Shown here piece by piece: positions 1 through 9,335 of a stretch of DNA of 64,000 nucleotides. The translations under genes were made by a program, and so were the position numbers. The stretch's first letter is position 1. Each line of letters starts with the position of its first letter. Source of the stretch: Ostreococcus mediterraneus (lineage: Eukaryota > Chlorophyta > Mamiellophyceae > Mamiellales > Bathycoccaceae); the NCBI GenBank assembly GCA_012295225.1, contig WMKK01000005.1:750958-814957 (forward strand). The letters run 5' to 3'. The notes beneath the pieces are model-generated. The model was not told the origin of the DNA. It ran no database searches and saw nothing but the letters and a program-made list of their open reading frames with translations.

Positions 1-762
1 GCGCTCGTGTTGAGGCAGTCGTTCGTTCACCGCGCGCTTGATCAATAATTCGTACTCACACGCGCTCGTGCCTTTCAAGCAACTCGCAAAATTCGATGCC
101 AAAATCCGCTCGTTTGGAATTTCTACCGCCTCCCCAATGGCGCCCGCAATCGCGCACATCAAATCTTCCTTCCCCAGCGAATCTATCCCAAGCAAAATTG
201 GCCGGTCGCGATACTTTTCTACCAACGCCACGCACTCCGCCGTCGCCTCCTCGCGCCCGATGAACGCACATTTCGGATTCGCGTACGTATTATCAATCAT
301 TAACACGTCGATCGGCGCGCGCGTCACGCACTCGGGCAACGCCTCTCGCGCGCAAAAATCCTCCCGCCTAAAATCCCCCGTATGCAACACGCGCCCGCAC
401 GCACCCTCAATCAAAAACATCGCACTTCCCGGGCAATGTCCTGCATCAATCACCGTCACCGTTATCGTCGTCGACGGTGTCAAACGAATCGCGTGCGTTT
501 CCCCGCACTCCAACGCCGTCACGTACCTCGACAACGTCGGCATGCGCGCCACGAGCAACTCCCGCGTGATCTTCGTCGCATAAATCTTCCCCCCAACAGT
601 GCCAGGACGCCACCCGCGTCGCCCCAGCCCCACCACGTGATCCGCGTGCGCGTGCGTGCAAAAGTGCGCCTTCACATCGCTCGACGGTTGCCAATAGTCG
701 ATCGCGATCGTCGCGTCCGCGCCGACGCGGATCGTGCGCGCGCGAAGGCCCGCGGTGGCCAT
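1..762 (-). CDS. SNM1/Pso2-type metallo-beta-lactamase nuclease (DCLRE1 family), 3' end outside window
   Basis: This is a DNA cross-link repair 5'-exonuclease of the SNM1/Pso2/Apollo family (metallo-beta-lactamase plus beta-CASP), expected to act in the nucleus on interstrand cross-links or DNA ends. The start ATG is at 760-762 on the minus strand and the frame stays open for 254 codons to base 1, so the gene is cut by the window. The metal-binding motif THAHADH lies at residues 36-42, the DAGHCPGSAMFL motif at 106-117, HTGDFR at 127-132 and the family's DNTY at 157-160. The remaining beta-CASP part lies mostly outside. It is divergent from RPT5 with 197 bp between the start codons. Which of SNM1A, Apollo or Artemis it corresponds to cannot be decided from this fragment. 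The family assignment rests on motif order and is strong. Confidence 0.88.
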   Translation of the reverse strand, partial: MATAGLRARTIRVGADATIAIDYWQPSSDVKAHFCTHAHADHVVGLGRRGWRPGTVGGKIYATKITRELLVARMPTLSRYVTALECGETHAIRLTPSTTITVTVIDAGHCPGSAMFLIEGACGRVLHTGDFRREDFCAREALPECVTRAPIDVLMIDNTYANPKCAFIGREEATAECVALVEKYRDRPILLGIDSLGKEDLMCAIAGAIGEAVEIPNERILASNFASCLKGTSACEYELLIKRAVNERLPQHER

Positions 763-959
763 CACGGGTTGCTCGCGTGAGTGTCTATCGATGCGTCGCG
801 CGCGACGACGCGTGCGCGGCGATGGCGCGGCGCGTTGTGGCGCGAAAAGTCGCGTTTAAAACGTGACGTTGACTGCGACACGCGTCAGATTGCGACGACG
901 CCGCCGACGAGAGATCGCGAAACGTCGCGCGAGTACGGACGGACGGTGGACGGCGCGCG
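763..959. promoter_or_regulatory. Bidirectional intergenic promoter region (SNM1-type gene / RPT5)
   Basis: These 197 bp separate two divergent start codons and must hold both promoters and both 5' leaders. No clear TATA box or repeat is visible. The assignment rests only on position between divergent genes. Confidence 0.4.
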
Positions 960-2237
960 ATGGATCTCGACGCCGCGTTCGACGACGATCAAACCGCGGC
1001 GCTGGCGGAGCTCGAGAGCGCATCGATCGATGACGTGCTCGCGCGCTCGCGCATGATTGAGCACGAGCTTCGCGTGCTTCGTGACGAAAGTAATAGGTTG
1101 AATTTAGAAGTGCAGTCGGAGAACGAACGCGTGAAGGAGAACAAGGAGAAGATTAAGCTGAATAAGCAGTTGCCGTATTTGGTTGGGCACGTGGTGGAGA
1201 TGTTGGATTTGCAGGCGGAGGAAGAGGAGTTGGAGGACGCGGCGACGGCGGATGTAGACGCGCAAAGGAGTGGGAAAGCGGCGGTGTTGAAGACAACGAC
1301 GAGGCAAACTATTTTCTTACCCGTGGTTGGTTTGGTGGATGCTGAGGAGTTGAAGCCTGGGGATTTGGTTGGCGTGAATAAAGATTCGTACTTGATCTTG
1401 GACACGTTGCCCGCCGAGTACGATTCGCGCGTCAAGGCGATGGAGGTGGACGAAAAGCCGACGGATGATTACACTGATATCGGGGGATTAGAGAAGCAGA
1501 TTCGTGAGATGCGCGAGGCGATCGTGCTGCCGATGACGCACGCGGCAAAGTTTCAAAAACTTGGGATTCGACCGCCAAAGGGCGTGCTGTTGTACGGACC
1601 GCCGGGGACGGGAAAGACGCTCATCGCGCGCGCGTGCGCGGCGCAAACGAACGCGGCGTACTTAAAGCTCGCTGGTCCGCTTTTAGTGCAGATGTTCATC
1701 GGTGACGGGGCGAAATTGGTTCGTGATGCCTTCGCGCTTGCGAAAGAAAAGTCACCCGCCATCATTTTCATTGATGAAATTGACGCCATCGGCACCAAGC
1801 GCTTTGATTCCGACACCAACGGTGATCGCGAAGTACAACGTACGATGTTAGAACTCTTAAACCAACTCGATGGTTTTTCGAGCGACGATCGTATCAAAAT
1901 CATCGCCGCAACGAACCGCGCAGATATCCTCGACCCGGCGCTCATGCGCTCTGGACGCTTGGACCGTAAAATCGAGTTTCCGCATCCAAACGAAGACGCG
2001 CGCGCGCAAATCATGAAGATCCACTCGCGCAAGATGACCGTCAATGGCGAAGTAAACTTTGAAGAGCTCGCGCGTGGCACTGAAGATTTCAATGGCGCCC
2101 AGCTTAAAGCCGTGTGCGTCGAAGCCGGCATGCTCGCGCTCAGAAGAGACGGCGTCGAAGTCACGCACGAAGATTTCAACGAGGGCATCGTCGCCGTCCA
2201 GGCCAAGAAGAAAACTGATTTGTTCTACTACGCCTAA
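960..2237 (+). CDS. RPT5: 26S proteasome regulatory AAA-ATPase subunit RPT5 (6A)
   Basis: One of the six ATPases in the base of the 19S regulatory particle, which unfolds ubiquitylated substrates and opens the 20S gate in cytosol and nucleus. The protein is 425 residues, the usual length. An N-terminal coiled coil covers about residues 27-90, followed by an OB-fold region and the AAA domain. Walker A GPPGTGKT is at 213-220, Walker B IFIDEID at about 269-275 and sensor motif AATNR at 316-320. The C terminus FYYA is the hydrophobic-Tyr-X gate-opening motif seen in RPT5 orthologues, which separates it from RPT1, RPT4 and RPT6. The first in-frame ATG gives a typical RPT5 N terminus. It is a single exon, and PAC2 (58.7 kb), APC5 (39 kb) and a UBA-PUB protein (52.7 kb) of the same pathway lie in this window, probably by chance. 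Confidence 0.97.
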   Translation: MDLDAAFDDDQTAALAELESASIDDVLARSRMIEHELRVLRDESNRLNLEVQSENERVKENKEKIKLNKQLPYLVGHVVEMLDLQAEEEELEDAATADVDAQRSGKAAVLKTTTRQTIFLPVVGLVDAEELKPGDLVGVNKDSYLILDTLPAEYDSRVKAMEVDEKPTDDYTDIGGLEKQIREMREAIVLPMTHAAKFQKLGIRPPKGVLLYGPPGTGKTLIARACAAQTNAAYLKLAGPLLVQMFIGDGAKLVRDAFALAKEKSPAIIFIDEIDAIGTKRFDSDTNGDREVQRTMLELLNQLDGFSSDDRIKIIAATNRADILDPALMRSGRLDRKIEFPHPNEDARAQIMKIHSRKMTVNGEVNFEELARGTEDFNGAQLKAVCVEAGMLALRRDGVEVTHEDFNEGIVAVQAKKKTDLFYYA

Positions 2238-2458
2238 TGTGCGTTTCTTAGTTTCCGTTTCACGTTCATCGTCGCGCGTCGCGCGTCCGCGTACACATTG
2301 TTGTCATCAAAACAAAACAAAACTCGACGCGTTCGCCGGATGCCTCTGCGCATACCCTCACCCACCATCTGCGCGCGCCCTTCTCCCGCACTTGCCGCCG
2401 CGTCCACGCGCGTCAAGCCGCATCGAACGCCGCACGCGCGTCGCACACGACACGCACG

Positions 2459-3382
2459 ATGACACGCAAGCCGCGCTGGGAGGATTTTGACGACGACGAG
2501 GGCGCACCGGCGCGCGCCGTCGCCGCCACCACCGCGAAACTGGGTGATCTCGCCACCGCCACCGGCGCGGGCTCGGCGCCGCACGACGCGCACGCGTCCT
2601 CGCTTCCCGCGAACACGCGAAGTGGACCGGATGAAGAGGGCGTGATCACCGTGGTGGAGTATCGCGTGAACGACGCGGGCGTGCGAACGAAGACGACGAA
2701 GAAGTTTAAAGAACACGAGGTGGTGAAAAAGGTAACCCCAGAAATGCTCGAACGGAAGCAGTGGGCAAAGTTTGGCGATGCGAAGAGGTATAAGCCTGGG
2801 GATGAGAGTATGACGGCGGTATCGTTGGAGGAGATATTCCTTGAGAAGGTGCGGACGCAGCCCAAGTCGGAGGTGGAGAAGGCGGGCGATCCGTTGGCGG
2901 CGATGGCGAGCGCGCAGACGTCGTTGTTGGTGTGCAGAACGTGCGGGAAGAAGGGCGATCACTGGACGTCGAAGTGTCCGTACAAGGATTTAGCGAACGA
3001 TGGGGCGAAACCGCCGGACGAGGACGGTACCGGACCGAGAAAAACTGTTGGGGGATATGTGCCGCCATCCATGCGGGAAGGCGCTTCTGGGGCTGGGGCT
3101 TCGATGATGGATCGTCGCCGAGACGAAAACTCGATTCGAGTGTCGAACTTGTCGGAAGATACTCGCGAACAAGATTTACAAGAGTTGTTCCGTCCTTTCG
3201 GTCCGGTGACACGTATTTACGTGGCGTTCAACCGCGAGACTGGGGAATCAAGAGGGTTCGCGTTCGTAAACATGGTGAACAGAGACGACGGAGAGCGCGC
3301 CATCGCCAAGCTCAACGGCTACGGTTATGACAACTTGATTCTTCACGTAGAGTGGGCACAGCCACGAGAACAGCGCCCGTGA
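2459..3382 (+). CDS. EIF3G: Translation initiation factor eIF3 subunit g
   Basis: RNA-binding subunit of the eIF3 complex, which works with eIF3i in scanning and reinitiation in the cytosol. The protein is 307 residues. An acidic, low-complexity N terminus is followed by the conserved eIF3g core at about 60-150 and a zinc-knuckle-like cluster with C159, C162, H168 and C173. A linker with the GGYVPPSMR segment follows, then a C-terminal RRM at about 225-302 with RNP2 IRVSNL (226-231) and RNP1 RGFAFVNM (265-272). This domain order is diagnostic of eIF3g. The start ATG at 2459 gives the family-typical short basic N terminus followed by WEDFDDD. It follows RPT5 in tandem with 221 bp between them. 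Confidence 0.95.
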   Translation: MTRKPRWEDFDDDEGAPARAVAATTAKLGDLATATGAGSAPHDAHASSLPANTRSGPDEEGVITVVEYRVNDAGVRTKTTKKFKEHEVVKKVTPEMLERKQWAKFGDAKRYKPGDESMTAVSLEEIFLEKVRTQPKSEVEKAGDPLAAMASAQTSLLVCRTCGKKGDHWTSKCPYKDLANDGAKPPDEDGTGPRKTVGGYVPPSMREGASGAGASMMDRRRDENSIRVSNLSEDTREQDLQELFRPFGPVTRIYVAFNRETGESRGFAFVNMVNRDDGERAIAKLNGYGYDNLILHVEWAQPREQRP

Positions 3383-3487
3383 TGATAATCACGATGAAGA
3401 CGTAGTACCGAGACTTGATTTGCTTTTAATGCGTATACATTTGACATTGACAAAAACCGTCGGACTAATTATATTATGCGTAATTTT

Positions 3488-5356
3488 TTACTCGCGCTTG
3501 TCTTTTGAAGCGTTCGCGACGTCGTTGACGAACTCGTGAACACTAAACTTAGCAAATAAGATGTACCCCAACGCCAAACCTGCGATGACGCCGAGAGAGA
3601 ATGGCTTATCTCGGCGAGCCGAACGGCCAATCGTAGCAGCCTCCATAGCGGCGCACGATTGCGAGCACGAAATCGGCCCAGGTGCCTGGAAATTCGGGCA
3701 GGCGCTTCCAGCTTTGTCAGACTTACCGCCGCCCGCGCCTAAAATGGCGCTCGCCGAGCACGCGTCGCGTAAAGTCTTTAAAGGTTCGGCGCCGAGTGCG
3801 CGTTGAAGCTCCTGCGGCGAACTGTGCGCAAACTTGGCGAGTTCGGCCGTGGTTAATACGTTTGCCATACTCTTCGCCACGCCCGGGGTCACGCCCACGA
3901 TAGCTACCGCGGCGATTGTTTGATCAAGTGCGGGTACGATGCTTTCCACACGTGATTCAACACTGATGATGGCTTCACGCAACTGTCGAAGCCTCGGTCC
4001 GTGCGCTTCACAACGCTCGAGAGATTGTAAATACATCTTTTGTGCCGCGGTGAGTTGCGTGGTGCACTGTGCTCGAAGCTTTTCCATCATCTCCAATTGC
4101 TTGGCTTCATGTTTTTGACGTTTTCGCGAAATCTTTGACGCTTCAGATGCCATTTTTTTGCGCTTTTCGAGCACGTCCTTATCCGCGGTTTTCATCTGCT
4201 TGCTTCCAGCAGACTTTTCGTTGTCTTCGGTGCACCACTCGCGGCATGGAATGCCTTGAGACTCTGAACGCGCGCAACGCTCTGATTCGAGAAGATTAAT
4301 CATGAAATCCAAGTGCGATAAAACCTTTTCACACGTTTCAAAATACTTGCCCGGTAACACCAAATCTTTCAAAGCTTGCGCGCGAGAGGCAGCCGTCTTG
4401 GAGTTGACAAGCTTGTCAACCGCGGCTTTGTTACAATAACCACCGTTTGATTGAGTCTGCATGAGACGCACGCGCGTTTCACGCAACGACGATATCAACA
4501 TGTCATCGTTTGTGGGCTTGTCTCCAAACGCTTCGCTTCGGCATCCCAAAATCGTCTTTGTCTTTTCCTTCTCACCAATCTTCACGCCAAACTTTTTAGA
4601 GTACGCCTCCTCGCTCGTCTTGAGCTCTATTTCGGCGTTTTGACGATCTTGTTTGATTTCCAACGCCTTGGCTTCGCACATCGCCTTTTGAACCTCCCAC
4701 GCGTCGTGCAATTTCTCCGCAACTTCGCATTCGCTCATCATCTCTGCCTGCTTACTCGCGTGCTCAAAGCGCTGCTCGACAACATTTCCGCACAACTTAT
4801 GCATACGTAAATCACACAATGACGCTAGCGCGTGATCATACGACGGCTCTCTCGACGCACTCGATCGCTTGCCGAACAAAGGCACGACGCGCGCTTCCCG
4901 CGGGAACATCGCGTCTCCCCAGTTCACCGCCTTGGACACAGCTGCGAACGCATTCGTCCGCAACGCACACAAAAACTTCCGACCCGTACCGAGCGCATCG
5001 CACTGTCGAGCAGCATCTCTCGCCGACGCCTCCTCCTCAATCACCACGTAGCGCAACTTTTCGCAAATCGCCAACGGCGCGAGCGGACACGGTCCCACCG
5101 GAAGCGCTCTCACCCGCCGCGCGTACGCCATACCGCTCTCGTACGACCCACCATCGGATGACGAATCACCACTAGACTCCACCGCGCTCGGACTCGATGA
5201 AAACAACCCCGCGTCGACGCCGCGCGCGACGACAGACACCATCAACACCATAATCACCACCATCGCCTTCGAAACCGACACTCGCGCCACCGCCGTCGCC
5301 TCGATCGCGCCGCGACGCGCGCGCGAACGCGTCTCCGCGAACGAACCCATAGTCAT
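3488..5356 (-). CDS. Unrecognised secretory-pathway protein: signal peptide, coiled coil, C-terminal membrane anchor
   Basis: I do not recognise this 622-residue protein. A hydrophobic segment at about residues 29-50 (VVIMVLMVSVVARGVDAG) looks like a signal peptide. The region from about 85 to 420 has regularly placed cysteines and long charged helical stretches with heptad character. A second hydrophobic segment near 595 (LGVIAGLALGYILFA) close to the C terminus looks like a membrane anchor and is followed by a short basic tail. The predicted topology is therefore lumenal or extracellular with a C-terminal anchor. The gene is convergent with eIF3g (105 bp between stops) and divergent from GSH1. 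The start is ATG at 5354-5356; a second ATG two codons later is equally possible. Length, codon use and the clean frame make it a real gene, probably lineage-specific. Confidence 0.75.
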   Translation of the reverse strand: MTMGSFAETRSRARRGAIEATAVARVSVSKAMVVIMVLMVSVVARGVDAGLFSSSPSAVESSGDSSSDGGSYESGMAYARRVRALPVGPCPLAPLAICEKLRYVVIEEEASARDAARQCDALGTGRKFLCALRTNAFAAVSKAVNWGDAMFPREARVVPLFGKRSSASREPSYDHALASLCDLRMHKLCGNVVEQRFEHASKQAEMMSECEVAEKLHDAWEVQKAMCEAKALEIKQDRQNAEIELKTSEEAYSKKFGVKIGEKEKTKTILGCRSEAFGDKPTNDDMLISSLRETRVRLMQTQSNGGYCNKAAVDKLVNSKTAASRAQALKDLVLPGKYFETCEKVLSHLDFMINLLESERCARSESQGIPCREWCTEDNEKSAGSKQMKTADKDVLEKRKKMASEASKISRKRQKHEAKQLEMMEKLRAQCTTQLTAAQKMYLQSLERCEAHGPRLRQLREAIISVESRVESIVPALDQTIAAVAIVGVTPGVAKSMANVLTTAELAKFAHSSPQELQRALGAEPLKTLRDACSASAILGAGGGKSDKAGSACPNFQAPGPISCSQSCAAMEAATIGRSARRDKPFSLGVIAGLALGYILFAKFSVHEFVNDVANASKDKRE

Positions 5357-5740
5357 CGCTCGCCTGGCGCACGAACGCGCGAGACAACCCGCGTGGTCGT
5401 CGCAAAGTGCGGGCGTTTCGGTCGACCGAGCGCGCGCAACAGCTCCAATGGTTCACACATTCAAAACGGACACAGCCCAACGCTCGCGCTTATCTGCGTC
5501 GCCTCGCCTCTCGCGCGCGTCCGCGGCGCCTCTCGCGCGTCGCGACGACGACGCACGCGCACATCTCGCGCCTCGTCGCAAAACACGCGCGATTACGCGC
5601 CTAGATGCGCGCCTCGAGCGCGAATGATTCGCGTCAACGCGTTTGCCCCAGTGCCGTGCCGTCGCCATTCGTCGACGCACATCGCGCCCGCATTCATCGA
5701 CGCGCGCGCCTATCGCGCCCACGCGCACGCCTATCGCGAG
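5357..5740. other. Divergent intergenic region between the unknown membrane protein and GSH1
   Basis: About 384 bp between divergent starts. The GSH1 frame is open upstream to 5393, with further in-frame ATGs including one at 5624, so part of this may be coding or 5' leader. No repeat, RNA gene or clear promoter element was recognised. Confidence 0.35.
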
Positions 5741-7451
5741 ATGATCGCCTTTGCCGCACCGTCCACGCGTCGCGCGCCCGCGCGACGCGGGCGCGCGAGC
5801 GACGGCGTGGCGACCAAGGCACGCGTGCTGCGCCGCGCCGCGGTGCTGCGACCGCGTGCGGCGGCGGCGCCGTCGTCGGCGACGCGCGGTGACGGCACGC
5901 GCGCCGCCGCGGTGACGCGCGAACAGTGCGTGGAGTTTATTCGCAGCGGATGCAAGCCGAAATCGGCGTTCAGGTGCGTGCGCGAAGCGCGAGACACGCG
6001 CGCGACGCGAGGAAAACGCGTGCGGCGGCGACCCTGATGACGTTGCTTTTTGGATGCGCGCGCGCCGCGCCGCGCGCCGCGCGTCGTCGACGCGGCGATG
6101 TGCGCGTTGATGTCGATGAGGCGCGCGCGTGCGCGTGATGAATGCGTGTACTGACGGCGTGAATCGGATGAATCGACGACGTAGGATTGGCACGGAGCAC
6201 GAAAAGTTTGGGTTTGACGCGGAGACCAAGCGACGCATGGATTACGACGTGGTGAATCATATTTTGACTGGTTTGGTCGACCGACACGGGTGGAAGCCAA
6301 TCATGGAAAAGGAGAACATTATCGGGTGCACGGCGAGTAAGCAGAGCGTGACGCTTGAGCCTGGTGGACAGTTTGAGTTGAGCGGGGCGCCTTTGGAGAC
6401 GTTGCACGAGACGAGAGACGAGGTCAAGTGGCACTTGGAAACCACCTCGGCGTTGGCGCTGGAGAAGAATCACAAATTCTTAGGTCTTGGTTTTGACCCA
6501 AAGTGGGCGGTGAACGACGTGCCGATGATGCCAAAGGGACGGTATAAGATTATGCGCGCGTACATGCCGAAGAAGGGCACGCGAGGTTTGGATATGATGT
6601 TTCGCACGTGCACCATTCAAGTCAATCTCGATTTCGAAAGCGAGATTGACATGATTCGCAAGTTTAGAACGTCGTTAGCGCTTCAACCTCTCGCAACAGC
6701 GTTGTTCGCCAACTCTGCGTTCGTTGATGGCGTGGATACGGGATATCAATCCATGCGATCAGACGTGTGGCGGGACACCGATAACGACCGCACCGGGACG
6801 CTCGCGTGGGTGTTTGAAGACGACTTTGGATTTGAAAAATACGCTGATTACGTCATGAACGTACCCATGTACTTTGTGTATCGCAATGGCACGTACGTGG
6901 ACGTGTCTGGCGAATCTTGGCACGACTTTATGGCGGGTAAGTTGCCGCAACTTCCGGGAGACAAGCCGACGATCGACGACTGGGAACAGCACCTCACGAC
7001 GGTGTTCCCAGAAGTACGATTGAAAAAGTACATGGAAATGCGCGGCGCTGACGGTGGGTCTTATGAAGCCATTATCGCGTTGCCTGCGTTTTGGGTTGGC
7101 TTGTTGTACTCTGATACCGCCCTCACGGCGGCAGAAAAGTTGGTGAGCGACTGGACGCAAGCGGAGCGCGACGCCCTTCGCGTCGGCGTCACCAAGGATG
7201 GTTTGTCCGCTAAATTCAGAGACGGCACCGCTTTAGACATCGCCAAACAAGTCGTGGATCTTTCTGTCGTTGGATTGAAAGAGCGCGGGCTCGGGGAGGA
7301 GGTTTACGTGAATTATTTACTTAACATTGTGCGAGACGGCAAGAGCGAAGCCAAGCGAATGTCAGAGCTCAACGCCACGCAGTGGAAGGGTGACCTCGAT
7401 AAATTATACGAGTACGCCACCATTCCCGCAGTTCTACCGGAAATCAAATAG
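5741..7451 (+). CDS. GSH1: Glutamate-cysteine ligase, plant/plastid type, two exons
   Basis: Catalyses the first, rate-limiting step of glutathione synthesis (ATP-dependent ligation of glutamate and cysteine), normally in the plastid. The proposed exons are 5741-5973 and 6185-7451. Exon 1 encodes an Ala/Arg-rich transit-like segment and then the family segment around FIRSGCKPKSAF. The intron 5974-6184 has a GTGCGT donor, a CTGAC branch-like site at 6151-6155 and a TAG acceptor. The join restores the conserved RIGTEHEKFGF motif, which aligns with plant GSH1. Downstream, SLEPGGQFELSGAPLETLH-type sequence (here with V and T at the start) marks the substrate-binding core. The mature part has the length expected for the plant GCS2-type enzyme. 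Alternative in-frame starts lie at 5624 and further upstream. Plant redox-switch cysteines were not assigned. Confidence 0.93.
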
Positions 7452-7545
7452 TGGTTTCTCTCACGCGCGAAATCTTGTCTGTCTGTAGCATGCCGCTTAA
7501 AGCGCTATCTTGTAAATTACAATTCTTTCCGTCATTGCACAGTTG

Positions 7546-8277
7546 TCAAATCGACGGCAGCGCCGGAGTGTCCGGTCGCTTTGCGCGCACGGCTGCGGAC
7601 ACAGCTCGAAAGGGCTCTGCATCGGCATCGCCGAGCATTTCGAATAAGATCGACTCGGTCGTCGCTAAATACGCCCCAGCGCTCTCCATGCGACGCAAAG
7701 CCACGGCGCGGTCCTCCGGGCGAATGCTGCTGACCGCGTCGACGCACACGTGGACGCGACATCCCGACTGTAACAAATCCAACACCGTCTGCAACACGCA
7801 CACGTGTGCTTCAATGCCCGTCACGACGGCGACACGTTTGTTGGCATCTGGAAATACTTTCCAAAACTCCTCATCGATCATGCTAAAACGTGTTTTTTCG
7901 TTGTACTGGTATCCTTCTTTGTAGAAATCGTTCAGAGCGTCCTTTAACGGTTCCACAGTCCTTCCAAGCTTCTCTGGCACCTGCTCGGTTAAATATATCT
8001 GATGCAGCTCATTATCGTTCAAATCGTTCAAATCGTTCATGGCGTGCAAGCCTTGAATCAACACCGTCTGCGCGTGCACGACGTGGTCGAAACCAGTGAT
8101 GGCTTTGGCAAACTTTTCTTGCATGTCGCAGATGAATAGCAGAACGCGGTCGCGCTCGGCGATTCTAGAACGTATCACGTCGTCAGGCGTCGGCATTGCG
8201 CGGTGATGTAGCGATGTGTACGAGCGGCGAGCGGTTGGTCGCACGCGAGTGATGATGCGCGACGCGAGCCTGTGCAT
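7546..8277 (-). CDS. Isochorismatase-family hydrolase, probably mitochondrial (ISOC-like)
   Basis: A cysteine hydrolase of the isochorismatase fold, 243 residues. The N terminus, about 30 residues rich in Arg and Ser with no acidic residues, looks like a mitochondrial targeting peptide. The catalytic triad can be followed: the Asp in ICDMQEKF near residue 50, a Lys in the LTEQVPEKLG segment near 100, and the Cys in GIEAHVCVLQT near 160. This pattern fits the eukaryotic ISOC1/ISOC2 group, whose physiological substrate is not established, better than nicotinamidase. A short Asn-Asp-Leu repeat (about residues 80-88) is encoded by a 9-bp tandem repeat. It is convergent with GSH1, with 94 bp between stops. 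Confidence 0.85.
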   Translation of the reverse strand: MHRLASRIITRVRPTARRSYTSLHHRAMPTPDDVIRSRIAERDRVLLFICDMQEKFAKAITGFDHVVHAQTVLIQGLHAMNDLNDLNDNELHQIYLTEQVPEKLGRTVEPLKDALNDFYKEGYQYNEKTRFSMIDEEFWKVFPDANKRVAVVTGIEAHVCVLQTVLDLLQSGCRVHVCVDAVSSIRPEDRAVALRRMESAGAYLATTESILFEMLGDADAEPFRAVSAAVRAKRPDTPALPSI

Positions 8278-8532
8278 CGTTGTGCGGAGCTGTTCACTTT
8301 AGTGATTCACAAAGAGGAACTTTGCTTTGTTACTTTATTCGTGTTTTGAAAATTACGTATAGATGTCTAATACGCTAGAAGATTAGTCGGTGGTACAGGT
8401 GTAAAATTACCCGCGACATGAACCGGATCGATGAAGGCGAACGCCGAGCGCGGCGGCGTAGAGTCGAGAAAAACGCGCGACTCGGCGACGCCGGCTGGCG
8501 TTCACTCAATTCCATAACCCACGAGAGGATTA

Positions 8533-8913
8533 TTAAATGAGCAACTTTTCGATGCTATCCTTCAAATTTTGGATTTGCTGCTTCAACTGCGAACCTTCAT
8601 TCGTAGTCACAGAGCAAGAAATAACCGGTCGGCTCACGCCGCACGCGCGTCCGAGCGCTTGCTTTGACGGCACAAAGACGTACGGAACGTTCTTGTCTTC
8701 AGCCAACAAAGGCAAGTGCAACAAGATCTCAAGCGGCTCAGTATCCGCCGCGAGCACGACAAATTCAGAAATACCGCGGTTCAGCGTCTTCGTCGCTTCG
8801 TTCGCGCCCTTCTTCAACTGCTTGTAGTTGCTCGCTTGTTGCACGATGTCCAAAATAGTGATCGTCAATTGCGCATCCGCGAGCGGGTACGCCTTCGGGT
8901 TCACGTCAGCCAT
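8533..8913 (-). CDS. SNU13: SNU13 / 15.5K kink-turn RNA-binding protein
   Basis: A small L7Ae-family protein that binds kink-turns in U4 snRNA (tri-snRNP) and in box C/D snoRNAs. The product is 126 residues from the ATG at 8911-8913; an in-frame ATG four codons upstream is possible but less like the family. The family core is clear: the [13 protein letters not shown] motif near residue 35, followed by the hydrophobic [21 protein letters not shown] region and [12 protein letters not shown] near 85. Another L7Ae-fold protein, ribosomal L7a, lies at 13.7 kb; the [15 protein letters not shown] core places this one with SNU13/NHP2L1 rather than NHP2 or L7a. It is divergent from MnmE. Confidence 0.95.
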   Translation of the reverse strand: MADVNPKAYPLADAQLTITILDIVQQASNYKQLKKGANEATKTLNRGISEFVVLAADTEPLEILLHLPLLAEDKNVPYVFVPSKQALGRACGVSRPVISCSVTTNEGSQLKQQIQNLKDSIEKLLI

Positions 8914-9335
8914 GATGATATGCACGCGTTAAAGATGAATATCTGTGCGTGCACGAACACGAACGAACGCCACGTCAGTCACCGCGCGAGGAACGCGACG
9001 CGAGCGTCGAGTGGATTGTTGCCCTAGAATTGCGTCACGCGCGCCGCCGAAGGACGCGCTATACGCGCCGCCGAGCACGCGAACGAGCGCGAACGATTGA
9101 CGAGGACGCGCAAACGAAGCGTACCTGGATCTGCGGTCGATGTAAGCAGCTTCACCGCTCGATGTCGCACGCGTACGACGGACGAACTCGGCCGAAAGTG
9201 ACGCGCGCGCCGCCGCCCGCCGCCGCCGTGAGGTGCACCGTTTTCATACTGTGGTCGTGTTTACACTATCAAAACCATTTTTGTGTGGCGTTCGCGCGCC
9301 AACGACGACGCGTTCGCCGCACTGCGCCGCGCGCG
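8914..9335. other. Divergent intergenic region SNU13 / MnmE
   Basis: 422 bp between the two start codons. The frame of MnmE is open through most of it back to 8949, but the encoded residues are Arg-rich without similarity to MnmE, so I treat it as leader and promoter. No repeat or RNA gene was recognised. Confidence 0.4.

Noticed and set aside
8949-9335. N-terminal extension of MnmE from the upstream open frame
   Set aside because: The residues are Arg-rich without similarity, the frame begins without ATG, and the region must hold the SNU13/MnmE promoters.
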